From assembly GCF_014207185.1 (NCBI RefSeq), contig NZ_JACHCP010000014.1, positions 1-64,000 of the forward strand: a stretch of 64,000 nt of DNA, given 5' to 3'. Positions 8,365 through 17,636 of this stretch are shown in pieces (position 1 is the first letter of the stretch; each line of letters opens with the position of its first letter). The DNA is from Rhodanobacter sp. A1T4. Its GTDB lineage: Bacteria; Pseudomonadota; Gammaproteobacteria; Xanthomonadales; Rhodanobacteraceae. The notes under the pieces were generated by a model that was given only the letters and a program-made list of their open reading frames with translations, did not search any database and had not been told where the DNA came from. A program made the position numbers and the translations under genes.

Positions 8365-9378
8365 ATGGCACTTACTCGTTTTCTCCCTGATCGCTTTACG
8401 TGCGCGCTGGTGGGCACGGTACTGCTGGCCAGCGTGTTGCCTTGCCAGGGCGAGACAGCCAGCGTATTCAACCTGCTGACCGATGCAGCGATCGCGCTGC
8501 TGTTCTTTTTGCACGGCGCCAAGCTGTCGCGTGCGGCGGTCGTTGCCGGCATGACGCACTGGCGTCTGCATCTGATCGTACTGGGCAGTACTTTCGTGAT
8601 GTTTCCGCTGCTTGGGCTGCTGCTGAAGCCGGTGCTGTCTTGGTTGGTGACGCCGGATCTTTATCTGGGCGTGCTGTTTCTTTGCACGCTGCCATCGACG
8701 GTACAGTCATCGATTGCGTTCACCTCGATTGCGCGCGGCAACATCCCGTCCGCGATTTGCGCGGCTTCGGCATCGAGCCTGTTGGGTATTTTTATCACGC
8801 CGCTGCTGGTCGGTTTGATGATGGAGTCGCACGGGCAGGGTGGCATGTCGTGGGATGCGATCGGCAAGATCGTGCTGCAGCTGCTGGTGCCGTTCGTGGC
8901 TGGACAGGTGGCACAGCGCTGGATTGGTCAATGGGTCGAGCGCAACCGTGGCCTGCTCAGCTACGTCGACCAGGGTTCGATCCTGCTGGTGGTCTATACG
9001 GCTTTCAGTGCCGCCGTGTTGCAAGGTCTGTGGAAACAGATGCCGCTGCCGGTGCTGGGCGGCCTGCTGGTGGTCAATGCGATTCTGCTGGCGGTGGCGC
9101 TGATCGTTACGCGCTACGGTTCACGCGCGCTCGGCTTCGGCACTGCGGACGAGATCACCATCGTGTTCTGCGGTTCCAAGAAAAGTCTGGCCAGCGGTGT
9201 GCCGATGGCCAAGGTGCTGTTTGCCGGGCATCCGCTGGGCGCGATCGTTCTGCCGATCATGTTGTTCCATCAGATCCAGCTGATGACCTGTGCAGTACTG
9301 GCGCGGCGCTATGCACAGGCGCAGGAAAAACGCGCGGAGCTTGCCGATGGACTGGCTGCGGGACCATCGAAAGGCTAG
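8365..9378 (+). CDS. bile acid:sodium symporter family transporter (YfeH/SLC10A7-like)
   Basis: A 337-residue integral membrane protein with about ten hydrophobic segments. Family marks include the start FLPDRFTCALVGTVLLASVLP, the LFFLHGAKLS segment, LPSTVQSSIAFTSIARGN (the cross-over substrate/sodium region) and the late FCGSKKSLASGVPMA motif. These are typical of the YfeH/SLC10A7 branch rather than true bile acid carriers; the substrate is unknown. The ATG at 8365 is chosen over 8305 because it opens the conserved start and follows an AGGT. It is divergent from the LysR gene and is followed after 34 bp by a hydrolase on the same strand, so the two likely form one transcript under LysR control. 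Confidence 0.85.
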   Translation: MALTRFLPDRFTCALVGTVLLASVLPCQGETASVFNLLTDAAIALLFFLHGAKLSRAAVVAGMTHWRLHLIVLGSTFVMFPLLGLLLKPVLSWLVTPDLYLGVLFLCTLPSTVQSSIAFTSIARGNIPSAICAASASSLLGIFITPLLVGLMMESHGQGGMSWDAIGKIVLQLLVPFVAGQVAQRWIGQWVERNRGLLSYVDQGSILLVVYTAFSAAVLQGLWKQMPLPVLGGLLVVNAILLAVALIVTRYGSRALGFGTADEITIVFCGSKKSLASGVPMAKVLFAGHPLGAIVLPIMLFHQIQLMTCAVLARRYAQAQEKRAELADGLAAGPSKG

Positions 9379-9412
9379 GCTGCCACGAATGATCTGAGAG
9401 GGCGTGGCTGCG

Positions 9413-10324
9413 ATGGATACACCGAGCTGGATTCCCGAACCTTCCAGTGGCATCGAGATCCGCACGGTGATGGCCAATGGCCAGCAGTTCGAAGTGGCGA
9501 TGGCAGGTCAGGGCCCCCATCTCGCCCTGTGCTTGCATGGATTTCCCGAGTTCAACTATTCATGGCGCGCGCAGATCACGCTGCTGGTTCGACTCGGTTA
9601 TCGCGTGTGGGCGCCGAATCTTCGCGGTTATGGGCAGTCGTCGAGACCACGGGGCGTGGCTGCCTATGCCCTGCCCGAGCTGCTGGCCGATGTGGCTGGA
9701 CTGATCGATGCGGCACAAGCCACTGACACGGTGCTCATTGGTCACGACTGGGGCGGTGCACTGGCCTGGGCTTTCGCGATCCGACGTCAGCGTCCACTGG
9801 CGCGATTGGTGGTGATGAATGCACCACATCCGGCCATATTCGCGCGAGAGCTGAAAACCTGGAGTCAGCGTCGACGCAGTTGGTACATCTACTTTTTCCA
9901 ATTGCCGTGGTTGCCTGAAGTCTTGCTGGCGGCCAACGGCGCGCGCCGTATCCGTGGCGCCTTCCGCAGCAAGGTCCGTGATTCCAGCCGACTTTCCAGG
10001 CAGGATTTGCAGGTGTATGCGACTCATGCACTGCAGCCCGGAGCGCTGACCGCGATGATCAACTGGTACCGCGCCGCATTTCGCCAGCTCATTGCCGGTG
10101 GTCACGGCAAGGGCAAGACTTTACCGCGCATCGAAGTGCCTACCTTGCTGATCTGGGGCGAGCAGGACCTCGCACTGGGCATCGGCAATACGCATGGACT
10201 CGACGCTTATATCGATCAGCTCACCCTGAAACGTTTGCCGGGCGTATCGCACTGGGTGCAGCAAGATGCTCCCGAACAAGTGAATGCCTTGCTCGAAACA
10301 TGGCTGGAAACGCACCCCGCCTAG
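9413..10324 (+). CDS. alpha/beta hydrolase, epoxide hydrolase-like
   Basis: A 303-residue alpha/beta hydrolase. HGFPE (residues 42-46) forms the oxyanion region, GHDWGG at 110-115 carries the Asp112 nucleophile typical of epoxide hydrolases and haloalkane dehalogenases, and His280 in GVSHWVQQ is the catalytic base; LLIWGEQD is the acid-region strand. A cap domain with two or more aromatic segments (WYIYFFQLPWLPE) sits between. The ATG at 9413 is preferred to the in-frame GTG at 9404 because the GAGAGGG ribosome site is 10 bases upstream of the former but almost touches the latter. It follows the transporter gene closely; the natural substrate is unknown. Confidence 0.85.
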   Translation: MDTPSWIPEPSSGIEIRTVMANGQQFEVAMAGQGPHLALCLHGFPEFNYSWRAQITLLVRLGYRVWAPNLRGYGQSSRPRGVAAYALPELLADVAGLIDAAQATDTVLIGHDWGGALAWAFAIRRQRPLARLVVMNAPHPAIFARELKTWSQRRRSWYIYFFQLPWLPEVLLAANGARRIRGAFRSKVRDSSRLSRQDLQVYATHALQPGALTAMINWYRAAFRQLIAGGHGKGKTLPRIEVPTLLIWGEQDLALGIGNTHGLDAYIDQLTLKRLPGVSHWVQQDAPEQVNALLETWLETHPA

Positions 10325-10356
10325 AAATCCGCCGGGTTAGGGCGATAACTCATTGG

Positions 10357-10380
10357 ATTTCCGCCGCTAGTGGCGGAAAT
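10357..10380. terminator. hairpin at the convergent hydrolase/purH ends
   Basis: ATTTCCGCC (10357-10365) and GGCGGAAAT (10372-10380) form a perfect 9-bp stem with a 6-nt loop that overlaps the purH stop codon. There is no long U-tract on either side, so it is a weak terminator at best for the two converging genes. Confidence 0.4.
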
Positions 10381-11977
10381 GGCGCATGCCGGTGAACACC
10401 ATGGCCATGTCGTGCTCATCGGCGGCGGCGATCACCTCGCTGTCGCGCATCGAACCGCCGGGTTGGATCACCGCGCGGATGCCAGCTTCGGCGGCCGCAT
10501 CGATACCGTCGCGAAACGGGAAAAAAGCGTCGGAAGCCATCACCGAGCCACGCACTTCCAGCTTCTCGTCGGCCGCCTTGATGCCGGCAATACGCGCGCT
10601 GTAGATGCGGCTCATCTGACCCGCGCCGATGCCGATCGTCTGGCGGTCGCGTGCATAAACGATGGCATTGCTCTTGACGAACTTGGCCACTTTCCAGGCA
10701 AAGATCAGGTCGTGTATTTCAGCTTCGGTCGGCGCGCGGCGCGTGACGATTTTCAGATCGTCCGCACCGATCATGCCCAGATCGGCGGTCTGGATCAGCA
10801 GGCCCGAACCAACGCGCTTGGAGTGGTTGCCCGGATGGGCTTCGGATAGTCCACCGTCCGCCGGCAGCGGAATGATCAGCACGCGCACGTTGGCTTTCTT
10901 GCCGAATACTTTCAGCGCGTCTTTCGCGTAGGCGGGAGCCAGCACCACTTCGACGAACTGGCGATCGACAATCGCACGCGCCGTATCGGCGTCCACCTCG
11001 CGATTGAATGCGATGATGCCGCCGAAGGCTGAGGTCGGATCGGTCTGGTAGGCCAGATCGTACGCGCGGCCGATACCGTCCAGACTGACTGCCACGCCGC
11101 AGGGGTTGGCGTGCTTTACGATGACGCAGGCTGGCTTGGTGAAGCTGCGCACGCACTCCCACGCGGCGTCGGCATCGGCGATGTTGTTGAACGACAACTC
11201 CTTGCCCTGCACCTGCTGGAACGTCGCCAACGTGCCCGGCGCCGGATACAGATCGCGATAGAACGCCGCCTGCTGATGCGGGTTTTCGCCATAGCGAAGA
11301 TCCATCAGCTTCACGAAGCGACTGTTGACCTGAGCGGGGAACGCCTCATGTCCGGTGATGGATTGTTGCGTGTCGTCGAGCTGCAGCGCCGACAGATAAT
11401 CGCTGATCGCGCCGTCGTAGTTGGCGACGTTGTTGAATGCGGCAACGGCGAGCTTGAAGCGCGTCGCGCGGGTCAGACCGCCGCTCACTTCGATCTCGGT
11501 GATCGCTTCGGCGTACTGATCAGGCGAGGTGAGCACGCTGACATCGTTCCAGTTTTTTGCCGCGGAACGAAGCATCGCCGGACCACCAATGTCGATGTTC
11601 TCGATGGCCTGTTCCAGCGTGCAACCGGGCTTGGCCACGGTGGCTTCGAACGGATACAGATTCAGTACCAGCAAGTCGATCGGCGCGATGTCGAGTTCAG
11701 CCATTACCGCATCGTCGGTACCACGACGGCCGAGCAGGCCACCGTGCACTTTCGGATGCAGTGTCTTCACGCGGCCGTCCATGATTTCGGGGAAGCCGGT
11801 GATGTCGCTGACGTCAATCACTGCGATGCCTGCGTCGCGCAGGGCTTTGGCGCTGCCGCCGGTGGAAAGTAGTTCGACGCCATGGGCAACCAGTCGCTGA
11901 CCCAATTCGATCAGGCCGGTCTTGTCCGACACGCTGAGCAGGGCGCGGCGAATGGGCACGAGGGAGGGCGCGGACAT
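10367..11977 (-). CDS. purH: bifunctional AICAR transformylase / IMP cyclohydrolase
   Basis: A 536-residue enzyme for the last two steps of IMP synthesis. The N-terminal IMP cyclohydrolase domain (about 1-200) has [49 protein letters not shown] and the [10 protein letters not shown] segment. The C-terminal AICAR transformylase domain includes [26 protein letters not shown] with the catalytic Lys-His and NPCG turn, and the tail [12 protein letters not shown] and [13 protein letters not shown]. Length is near the E. coli protein (529). It is the last gene of the minus-strand block after fis. In many relatives purD follows; here a convergent hydrolase lies next instead. Confidence 0.97.
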   Translation of the reverse strand: MSAPSLVPIRRALLSVSDKTGLIELGQRLVAHGVELLSTGGSAKALRDAGIAVIDVSDITGFPEIMDGRVKTLHPKVHGGLLGRRGTDDAVMAELDIAPIDLLVLNLYPFEATVAKPGCTLEQAIENIDIGGPAMLRSAAKNWNDVSVLTSPDQYAEAITEIEVSGGLTRATRFKLAVAAFNNVANYDGAISDYLSALQLDDTQQSITGHEAFPAQVNSRFVKLMDLRYGENPHQQAAFYRDLYPAPGTLATFQQVQGKELSFNNIADADAAWECVRSFTKPACVIVKHANPCGVAVSLDGIGRAYDLAYQTDPTSAFGGIIAFNREVDADTARAIVDRQFVEVVLAPAYAKDALKVFGKKANVRVLIIPLPADGGLSEAHPGNHSKRVGSGLLIQTADLGMIGADDLKIVTRRAPTEAEIHDLIFAWKVAKFVKSNAIVYARDRQTIGIGAGQMSRIYSARIAGIKAADEKLEVRGSVMASDAFFPFRDGIDAAAEAGIRAVIQPGGSMRDSEVIAAADEHDMAMVFTGMRHFRH

Positions 11978-12076
11978 GAGGCGTTTCCAGGCAGGGAAAG
12001 CCGCTTAGTATAGCCGCCGAGTCGGGGTTGCAGTTTCGGCGTGATCGACGATCAGGCGGTGAAAAGCGTGAGTGGC

Positions 12077-12424
12077 TTACAGCAAGCCGTGTGTGGCCAG
12101 CTTCTTGCGCAGCGTGGCGCGGTTGATGCCCAACGCGCAGGCAGCGCGGCTCTGGTTGCCATCATGGAACGCCAGTACTTCGCGCAGCAGTGGGATCTCA
12201 ACCTCGCGCAGCACCAAGGCGTGCAGACCTTCGGCACATTCGGTATCGCCGATGTCGGCCAAATAGCGACGCACAGTGCGGCTAACGCACTCGCTCAACG
12301 CACTGGCGCTTTGGACGCTGCCGCTGTGATTGCCAGTTTCGTGCACGCTAACGCCCTGCGAACCGATGCCAGGTGACGAGGTCTGTTTCGCGGCCTCGAT
12401 GGCAGGCAGTCTGACGGCATTCAC
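12077..12424 (-). CDS. fis: Fis family nucleoid-associated DNA-binding protein
   Basis: A 115-residue protein whose C-terminal half is the Fis helix-turn-helix (GNQSRAACALGINRATLRKKLATHGLL, quoted in part: AACALGINRATLRKKL). Fis bends DNA and controls rRNA and growth-rate genes. The N-terminal 40 residues are longer than in E. coli Fis (98 residues) and rich in Ser/Gly. The start is a GTG at 12424 with GAGGGA eight bases upstream; no ATG alternative gives the full conserved middle part (VRRYLADIGDTE). The gene sits between the DUF3426 gene and purH. The tRNA-dihydrouridine synthase gene dusB, which precedes fis in E. coli and Pseudomonas, is absent here. Confidence 0.9.
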   Translation of the reverse strand: MNAVRLPAIEAAKQTSSPGIGSQGVSVHETGNHSGSVQSASALSECVSRTVRRYLADIGDTECAEGLHALVLREVEIPLLREVLAFHDGNQSRAACALGINRATLRKKLATHGLL

Positions 12425-12566
12425 GGATCGATTCCCTCACATAGCGACGGCTGCGTTGGCCGCTGCATTGATTATTTGTTGGCGTAGTTCGCGGCATGTG
12501 TCGAGCATGACTGCCCTTTTTGCGCGAGGGACCGAGTCTACCCGTGCCGGCGAAGAATTTTAAGTG

Positions 12567-13436
12567 CTATTCGAAACCAAATTCGAAAGCCACCGCCTTG
12601 TCACCCGGATCTTCCACTTCGAGCAACAGCGCAGCGCTCGCTCCCGGAGCCAGGCCGCGTTGCAGAATCGCGGTGTCATCGAGATATTCGCGCGGCTGCA
12701 ACCGGCGCATGGCAATGCGCTGGCCCTGTGCGTCCGACAATGTGACAGTGAGCACGGGAAACGGCTGCGCGAAGATCGCGTCGTTGCGCACGCTGGCGCT
12801 GATCATCAATGCGCCCGACACGCTAGGATGGGCCTGTACGTTGCTGGCCAACAGGCGCAACTGATCTGGAGCGGCGATCAGCGGAAGCTGGCAGCCGAGC
12901 GTGTCGCACGCGGTGCGTAGCCAGCCGCCCACCAGCGGATCGCGGATCAGAAAATCGCGCTTGGCCCAGGCCAGCTGTGTGCCGAGCACAAACATCAACA
13001 GTAGCCCGGCGATCACCCAGGGCCAGTGTCGATCGCCGCTATTGCGCCTGTGTTGCTTGCTCGCATGTCGTTGCGATCGTCGCGATTCCTTGCCGGCTTT
13101 CTGGCGGACGAAATGTGGCGCAAAGACGAGCTGGGAAAAATCCTCTGCTTCCGGAACCTTTTCGGGAGTGTCATCTTCGCCAATCACGGCGCTGTCGTTG
13201 ACCGCAGGAGCCAGCGGTTTGGGTCGATAGACCACCAGATCGATGCGCGGCGGTTCAAGCGCCTGATCGTTCAGCGGCAGCTCGCGGAAGGGCTCCGGCG
13301 GCAGCTGTCCGGCAAGCGTGGCAATGCTGTCGAAGCTGGTGCCGCAATGCCCGCAAATCACGTGACCGTGAGCCTGCGCCAGCGTGTGCGCATCGAGCGA
13401 AAACACGGACAGGCATTCAGGACATTGGGTATACAT
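12567..13436 (-). CDS. zinc-ribbon and DUF3426 domain protein
   Basis: A 289-residue protein. Residues 1-37 form an MJ0042-type zinc ribbon (CPEC ... CGHCG). A charged, proline-containing linker with a basic patch (SRRSQRHASKQHRRN) leads to one membrane segment (WVIAGLLLMFVLGTQLAWA), after which a DUF3426 domain follows (RTACDTLGCQLP, then ISASVRNDAIFAQPFPVLTVTLSD, and PGASAALLLEVEDP). The topology suggests a cytoplasmic zinc ribbon and a periplasmic beta-rich domain. The function is unknown, but the gene is a constant partner of prmA and fis in Xanthomonadales and pseudomonads. It is 142 bp upstream of fis on the same strand. Confidence 0.85.
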   Translation of the reverse strand: MYTQCPECLSVFSLDAHTLAQAHGHVICGHCGTSFDSIATLAGQLPPEPFRELPLNDQALEPPRIDLVVYRPKPLAPAVNDSAVIGEDDTPEKVPEAEDFSQLVFAPHFVRQKAGKESRRSQRHASKQHRRNSGDRHWPWVIAGLLLMFVLGTQLAWAKRDFLIRDPLVGGWLRTACDTLGCQLPLIAAPDQLRLLASNVQAHPSVSGALMISASVRNDAIFAQPFPVLTVTLSDAQGQRIAMRRLQPREYLDDTAILQRGLAPGASAALLLEVEDPGDKAVAFEFGFE

Positions 13437-13557
13437 GCAGGCCGCTATGAACTGTGTCGCGCGAGTTTAGCAGGTGGCCCGGATCGTCCCGTTACATTGA
13501 CAAACCCGAATGGTGAAACGCGGCATGGATCACGCGCAGTGGCACGATGCGCCGTGT

Positions 13558-14457
13558 TCAGACGCGCCGCCGCCCGCTGATGCGCACCCAGTCTTCGCGC
13601 GTATCCACCTGCAGCTCATCGAACCACTCCGCGTAACGCTGCAGCAGTTCCTCCTGCTGGCCGGCGAGGATGCCGGAGATCGCGAACGGCGCGCCGGGTT
13701 TTGCCAGGGCGGCAAACGTCGGCGCCAGTGCGCCCAGTGGACCGGCGAGAATATTGGCGATGAAGATATCGGCCGAAGCCATGTTTCCCGCGCCGGGTTC
13801 AAAGACAGCGAGCTTGTTCGCCACGCCGTTGCGCTGCGCGTTGTCGGCCGAGGCGATCAGCGCCTGTGGATCGTTGTCGATGCCGACGGCGCTGGCTGCG
13901 CCGAGTTTCAGCGCAGCGATCGCGAGAATGCCTGAGCCGCAGCCGTAGTCGATAACCGTCTTGCCGCCGAGCGACAAACCATCGAGCCACTCCAGGCAAA
14001 GCGCGGTGGTCGGATGCGTGCCGCTGCCAAATGCAAGGCCCGGATCGAGCCGCACCACGACCAGATCATTATCTTCCGGTGGCTCGATATTCCAGGGATA
14101 GATCCACAGCCGACGGCCGAACGACATCGGCTTGAACTGGTCCATCCACGCGCGCTCCCAGTCCTGATCGGCGACGTCGCGAAACACAACCTGTTCAGGC
14201 TCAAGCCACGACAACAGCTCACTCAATGTCTCGATCAGGCCGCGACGATCGGTGCCGGCATCGAACAGGGCGTTGAGCGTAATCGTCGGCCACAGCGGCA
14301 GTTCACCGACGCCCGGCTCAAAGATCGCCTGCTCGTCCGGCGTTTCCGCATCGGCATCCTGCAGCGTGATCGACAGCGCGCCAAGTTCGTCCAGCGCTTC
14401 TTCTGCGCTGGGTTGTTGATCGGTACGTACCACGAGGGAGAGTTCTAGCCAGGGCAT
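13558..14457 (-). CDS. prmA: ribosomal protein L11 methyltransferase
   Basis: A 299-residue SAM-dependent enzyme that trimethylates ribosomal protein L11. The N-terminal substrate-recognition domain begins MPWLELSLVVRTDQ, followed by the linker and the Rossmann methyltransferase domain with FGSGTHPTTALCLEWLD, VIDYGCGSGILAIAALKLGA (motif I) and NILAGPLGALAP (the NxLxxPL catalytic loop). Length fits E. coli PrmA (293). The ATG at 14457 matches the family start; the ORF extension to 14631 is not conserved. It lies between accC and the DUF3426 gene. Confidence 0.95.
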   Translation of the reverse strand: MPWLELSLVVRTDQQPSAEEALDELGALSITLQDADAETPDEQAIFEPGVGELPLWPTITLNALFDAGTDRRGLIETLSELLSWLEPEQVVFRDVADQDWERAWMDQFKPMSFGRRLWIYPWNIEPPEDNDLVVVRLDPGLAFGSGTHPTTALCLEWLDGLSLGGKTVIDYGCGSGILAIAALKLGAASAVGIDNDPQALIASADNAQRNGVANKLAVFEPGAGNMASADIFIANILAGPLGALAPTFAALAKPGAPFAISGILAGQQEELLQRYAEWFDELQVDTREDWVRISGRRRV

Positions 14458-14542
14458 GTGATATCCATGGATGGGCGACGACATTGCGCAGCCGTTGCAT
14501 CGCCGATCTCCGGCGGCGCAACGAATGTCACGTGCGGAACGA

Positions 14543-15916
14543 TCAGTGATCGGCTGGCGGGTGTCCCTTCTGCTCAGCCATGCGCTTTTCCAGGTAATGG
14601 ATGTTCTGGCCACCGTGCTGGAAGCCGGCATCCGCCATGATGCGCTGCTGCAGCGGGATATTGCACTTGACGCCTTCGATCACGGTTTCGGCCAGTGCCA
14701 GGCGCATGCGTGCGATCGCCGTTTCGCGGTCGGGGCCGTGCACGATCAATTTGCCGATCATCGAGTCGTAGTTCGGTGGAATCTTGTAGCCGTCGTAAAG
14801 ATGCGTGTCGACACGTACTCCTGGCCCGCCCGGTGCCTCGAAACGTTTCACCGTGCCGGGTGACGGCATGAAGGTGTCGGGATCTTCGGCGTTGATGCGG
14901 CATTCGATGGCGTGGCCGTGGATCACCACGTCTTCCTGGCGGATCGACAGCTTCTCGCCACCGGCTATCAGCAGCTGTTCGCGCACCAGATCGATGCCGG
15001 TGATCAGCTCGGTCACCGGATGCTCGACCTGGATACGGGTGTTCATTTCGATGAAGTAGAACTGGCCGTTCTCGAACAGGAATTCAAACGTGCCGGCACC
15101 GCGATAGCCGATGCGCAGGCAGGCATCCACGCAGACTTTGCCGATCGCGGCACGCTGCTCGGGTGTGATGCCTGGCGCGGGCGCTTCCTCGACCACTTTC
15201 TGATGGCGGCGCTGCATCGAGCAGTCGCGTTCACCCAGGTGGATCGCGTTGCCCTGGCCGTCGGCCATGACCTGGATCTCCACGTGCCGTGGATTCTCCA
15301 GAAACTTTTCCATGTAGACCTGTTCGTTGCCGAACGCGGCCTTCGCTTCGGCTTTGGTCAGCGTGACTGCGTTGCCGAGATGCGCTTCGGTGCGCACCAC
15401 GCGCATGCCGCGGCCGCCGCCGCCGCCGGAAGCCTTGATGATGACGGGGTAACCGATCTCGCGGGCGATGCGCAGATTCTCATCGACATCTTCGCCAAGT
15501 GGGCCGCCGGAGCCGGGTACGCAGGGCACGCCGGCGGCTTTCATCGCGCGAATCGCTTCGACCTTGTCGCCCATCAGGCGAATCACTGCCGCCGGCGGGC
15601 CGATGAAGACGAAGCCGGATTGTTCGACCTGCTCGGCGAAATCCGCGCGCTCGGAGAGAAAACCGTAACCGGGGTGGATCGCGCCAGCGTCGGTGATCTC
15701 CGCTGCGGCGATGATGCGCGGAATATTGAGATAACTGTCGGTCGACGGGCCGGGACCGATGCACACCGACTCGTCGGCGAGGCCGACGTGCTTCAGGTTG
15801 CGGTCCACGGTGGAGTGCACCGCCACGGTCTTGATGCCCAGACTATGGCAGGCGCGCAGAATGCGCAGCGCGATTTCGCCGCGATTGGCGATGACAACTT
15901 TTTCAAGCTTGGGCAT
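14543..15916 (-). CDS. accC: acetyl-CoA carboxylase, biotin carboxylase subunit
   Basis: A 457-residue ATP-grasp enzyme that carboxylates biotin on AccB, the first step of fatty acid synthesis. It has the start [17 protein letters not shown], the glycine-rich lid [14 protein letters not shown], the [14 protein letters not shown] and [19 protein letters not shown] motifs, and the [16 protein letters not shown] catalytic stretch. Length is as usual (449 in E. coli). The start is 10 bp after the accB stop, so the two genes are one transcript. Confidence 0.98.
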   Translation of the reverse strand: MPKLEKVVIANRGEIALRILRACHSLGIKTVAVHSTVDRNLKHVGLADESVCIGPGPSTDSYLNIPRIIAAAEITDAGAIHPGYGFLSERADFAEQVEQSGFVFIGPPAAVIRLMGDKVEAIRAMKAAGVPCVPGSGGPLGEDVDENLRIAREIGYPVIIKASGGGGGRGMRVVRTEAHLGNAVTLTKAEAKAAFGNEQVYMEKFLENPRHVEIQVMADGQGNAIHLGERDCSMQRRHQKVVEEAPAPGITPEQRAAIGKVCVDACLRIGYRGAGTFEFLFENGQFYFIEMNTRIQVEHPVTELITGIDLVREQLLIAGGEKLSIRQEDVVIHGHAIECRINAEDPDTFMPSPGTVKRFEAPGGPGVRVDTHLYDGYKIPPNYDSMIGKLIVHGPDRETAIARMRLALAETVIEGVKCNIPLQQRIMADAGFQHGGQNIHYLEKRMAEQKGHPPADH

Positions 15917-15926
15917 GGTCGATTGC

Positions 15927-16385
15927 TCAGGCGATCACGAACATCGGCTCGTCGAATTCCACCGGCTGACCGTTTTCGATCAGGATGGCCTTGACGGTGC
16001 CGGCCACGTCGGCCTCGATCTGGTTGAACATCTTCATCGCCTCGATGATGCCGAGCGTCTCGCCAGCGGCGACCTGCTGGCCCACCTTGACGAAGGCCGG
16101 CGTGCCCGGTGTAGCAGAGGCGTAGAACGTGCCGACCATCGGTGCCTTGACGACATGTCCGGCAGGCAGGGCATCCGCGGCCGGCGCTTCGGCGACAGCC
16201 GCGGCAACGGGTGCTGGCGCAGCAGCTACGGGTGCCGGTGCTGGTACCGTGTGAGCCGCAACGGGCGCGGCGTTCTTGGGTACGCGCGACAGCCGGACCA
16301 CTTCCTCGCCTTCCTTGATTTCGAGTTCGGCGAGATTGGACTCTTCAAGCAGGTCAATCAGCTTCTTGATTTTGCGCAAATCCAT
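15927..16385 (-). CDS. accB: acetyl-CoA carboxylase, biotin carboxyl carrier protein
   Basis: A 152-residue carrier of biotin for acetyl-CoA carboxylase. The N-terminal helical part ([20 protein letters not shown]) is followed by an Ala/Pro-rich linker at about 38-75 and the C-terminal biotinyl domain, where EAMKMFN places biotin on Lys118. The thumb-containing segment [18 protein letters not shown] is present. It stands upstream of accC. The 110 bp between it and aroQ likely hold its own promoter and leader, but I cannot fix a clear promoter. Confidence 0.97.
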   Translation of the reverse strand: MDLRKIKKLIDLLEESNLAELEIKEGEEVVRLSRVPKNAAPVAAHTVPAPAPVAAAPAPVAAAVAEAPAADALPAGHVVKAPMVGTFYASATPGTPAFVKVGQQVAAGETLGIIEAMKMFNQIEADVAGTVKAILIENGQPVEFDEPMFVIA

Positions 16386-16495
16386 CGGATCAGCCTTTTG
16401 TCGGTCACGCCAATGCGGGTGGCGGGAGGGGAAGGGTAACGATCAGCCTTATGGCCGAACGTCTTGTTATTGGAAACTTGTCATCGATACGGGTT

Positions 16496-16966
16496 TTATT
16501 TGGGTACATCCGGCGCACTGGCCGCCGATGCGTGCAAGCGGTTGATGGCTGCTTCCAGCGCCAGCCGATAGCTGTCGCCGCCAAAGCCGCAGATCACACC
16601 CACCGCGATATCCGACAGATACGACTGGTGCCTAAACGGCTCGCGTGCGTGCACGTTGGACAGGTGCACTTCGATAAACGGAATCGCCACCGCCATCAGC
16701 GCGTCGCGCAGGGCAATGCTGGTATGCGTGAAAGCGGCGGGGTTGAACAGGATCAGCGCGGTGTGGTCATCGCGACCCTGCTGGATGCGCCCGATCAGCT
16801 CATGCTCGGCGTTGGACTGAAACCAGGCCAGCTCATGGCCGGCTTCCTGGGCGCGCTCGGCTAGCTGCTGATTGATGTGGGCCAGCGTCTGACTGCCGTA
16901 AATTTCCGGCTCGCGGGCGCCCAGCAAATTGAGGTTGGGTCCGTGCAGGACCAGAATCTTCGCCAC
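16496..16966 (-). CDS. aroQ: type II 3-dehydroquinate dehydratase
   Basis: A 156-residue shikimate-pathway enzyme that removes water from 3-dehydroquinate, usually a dodecamer. The start [21 protein letters not shown] holds the catalytic Arg18 and Tyr23 on the lid loop; [16 protein letters not shown] and [15 protein letters not shown] carry the substrate-binding Asn and catalytic His, and [15 protein letters not shown] ends the core. Placement before accB is common in proteobacteria. Confidence 0.97.
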   Translation of the reverse strand: MAKILVLHGPNLNLLGAREPEIYGSQTLAHINQQLAERAQEAGHELAWFQSNAEHELIGRIQQGRDDHTALILFNPAAFTHTSIALRDALMAVAIPFIEVHLSNVHAREPFRHQSYLSDIAVGVICGFGGDSYRLALEAAINRLHASAASAPDVPK

Positions 16967-17107
16967 GATGCGCCCAGTCCGTGCCCGGATATCCGGAATG
17001 GGTGCAGTCTGCCCGCAGTCGTCGGTGTTGTCCAGTTCGCTGTAGATCGACGATGTTTGCCGGAGAAGTGCTAGGTTCCCGTGCGCCAGCGTATGCCGCC
17101 TAGGGTT

Positions 17108-17632
17108 TCAGGGCTGGCTGTCCGGGTCCAGCCATGTTGCCATTTCGTCTGCGGATAGCGCACCGGTGTGCGTGGCCAGCACGCGTCCATCTGGCCCCAC
17201 AAGCACGCTGTAAGGCAGCACGGTGGTCGTGTCGCCCAATTGCAGCGTCGTGCTGGGCTCGGTGAGGTCACCGAGCAGGATCGGGTAATTCAGCGGATGC
17301 GCAGCAACAAAGGCGCGTGCCAGCGAAGGATCATCCATCGCGATGCCGACGACGATAGCGCCACGTTCGCCGAACTTGGCTTGCGCATGGTTCAGTGCAG
17401 GCATTTCAGCCAAGCATGGACCACACCAGCTGGCCCAGAAATTCAGCAGCACGCGCTGGCCGTGATAATCGCTCAGCGCGTGGGTCTTGCCGCTTAGGTC
17501 AGGCAGGCTGATGGGGGGCAGTGGCCGGCTGACGATGGATGCGTCCGGCTGGCGGTGGCGATGCTCGACGTAGCCGCCTAGGCTGGCAGCCAGGACGGCC
17601 ATGCCGAGAATGAACCAGTTGGTGCGCGTCAT
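17108..17632 (-). CDS. TlpA-like membrane-anchored thioredoxin
   Basis: A 174-residue thiol-disulfide oxidoreductase. Residues 5-22 form an N-terminal signal anchor (WFILGMAVLAASLGG), then comes a TlpA/ResA-type thioredoxin fold with FWASWCGPCLAEMPAL giving the active-site pair Cys70/Cys73, and the cis-proline strand TTVLPYSVLVGPDG. It should act in the periplasm. It starts 4 bp after the dsbD stop, so it is very likely co-transcribed with and reduced by DsbD. The specific client (cytochrome c maturation or another thiol protein) is unknown. Confidence 0.9.
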   Translation of the reverse strand: MTRTNWFILGMAVLAASLGGYVEHRHRQPDASIVSRPLPPISLPDLSGKTHALSDYHGQRVLLNFWASWCGPCLAEMPALNHAQAKFGERGAIVVGIAMDDPSLARAFVAAHPLNYPILLGDLTEPSTTLQLGDTTTVLPYSVLVGPDGRVLATHTGALSADEMATWLDPDSQP

Positions 17633-17636
17633 CGGC

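Noticed and set aside
8400..9392. 330-codon plus-strand frame overlapping the symporter gene
   Set aside because: Arg/Gly-rich composition and no membrane pattern; the other frame encodes a clear transporter.
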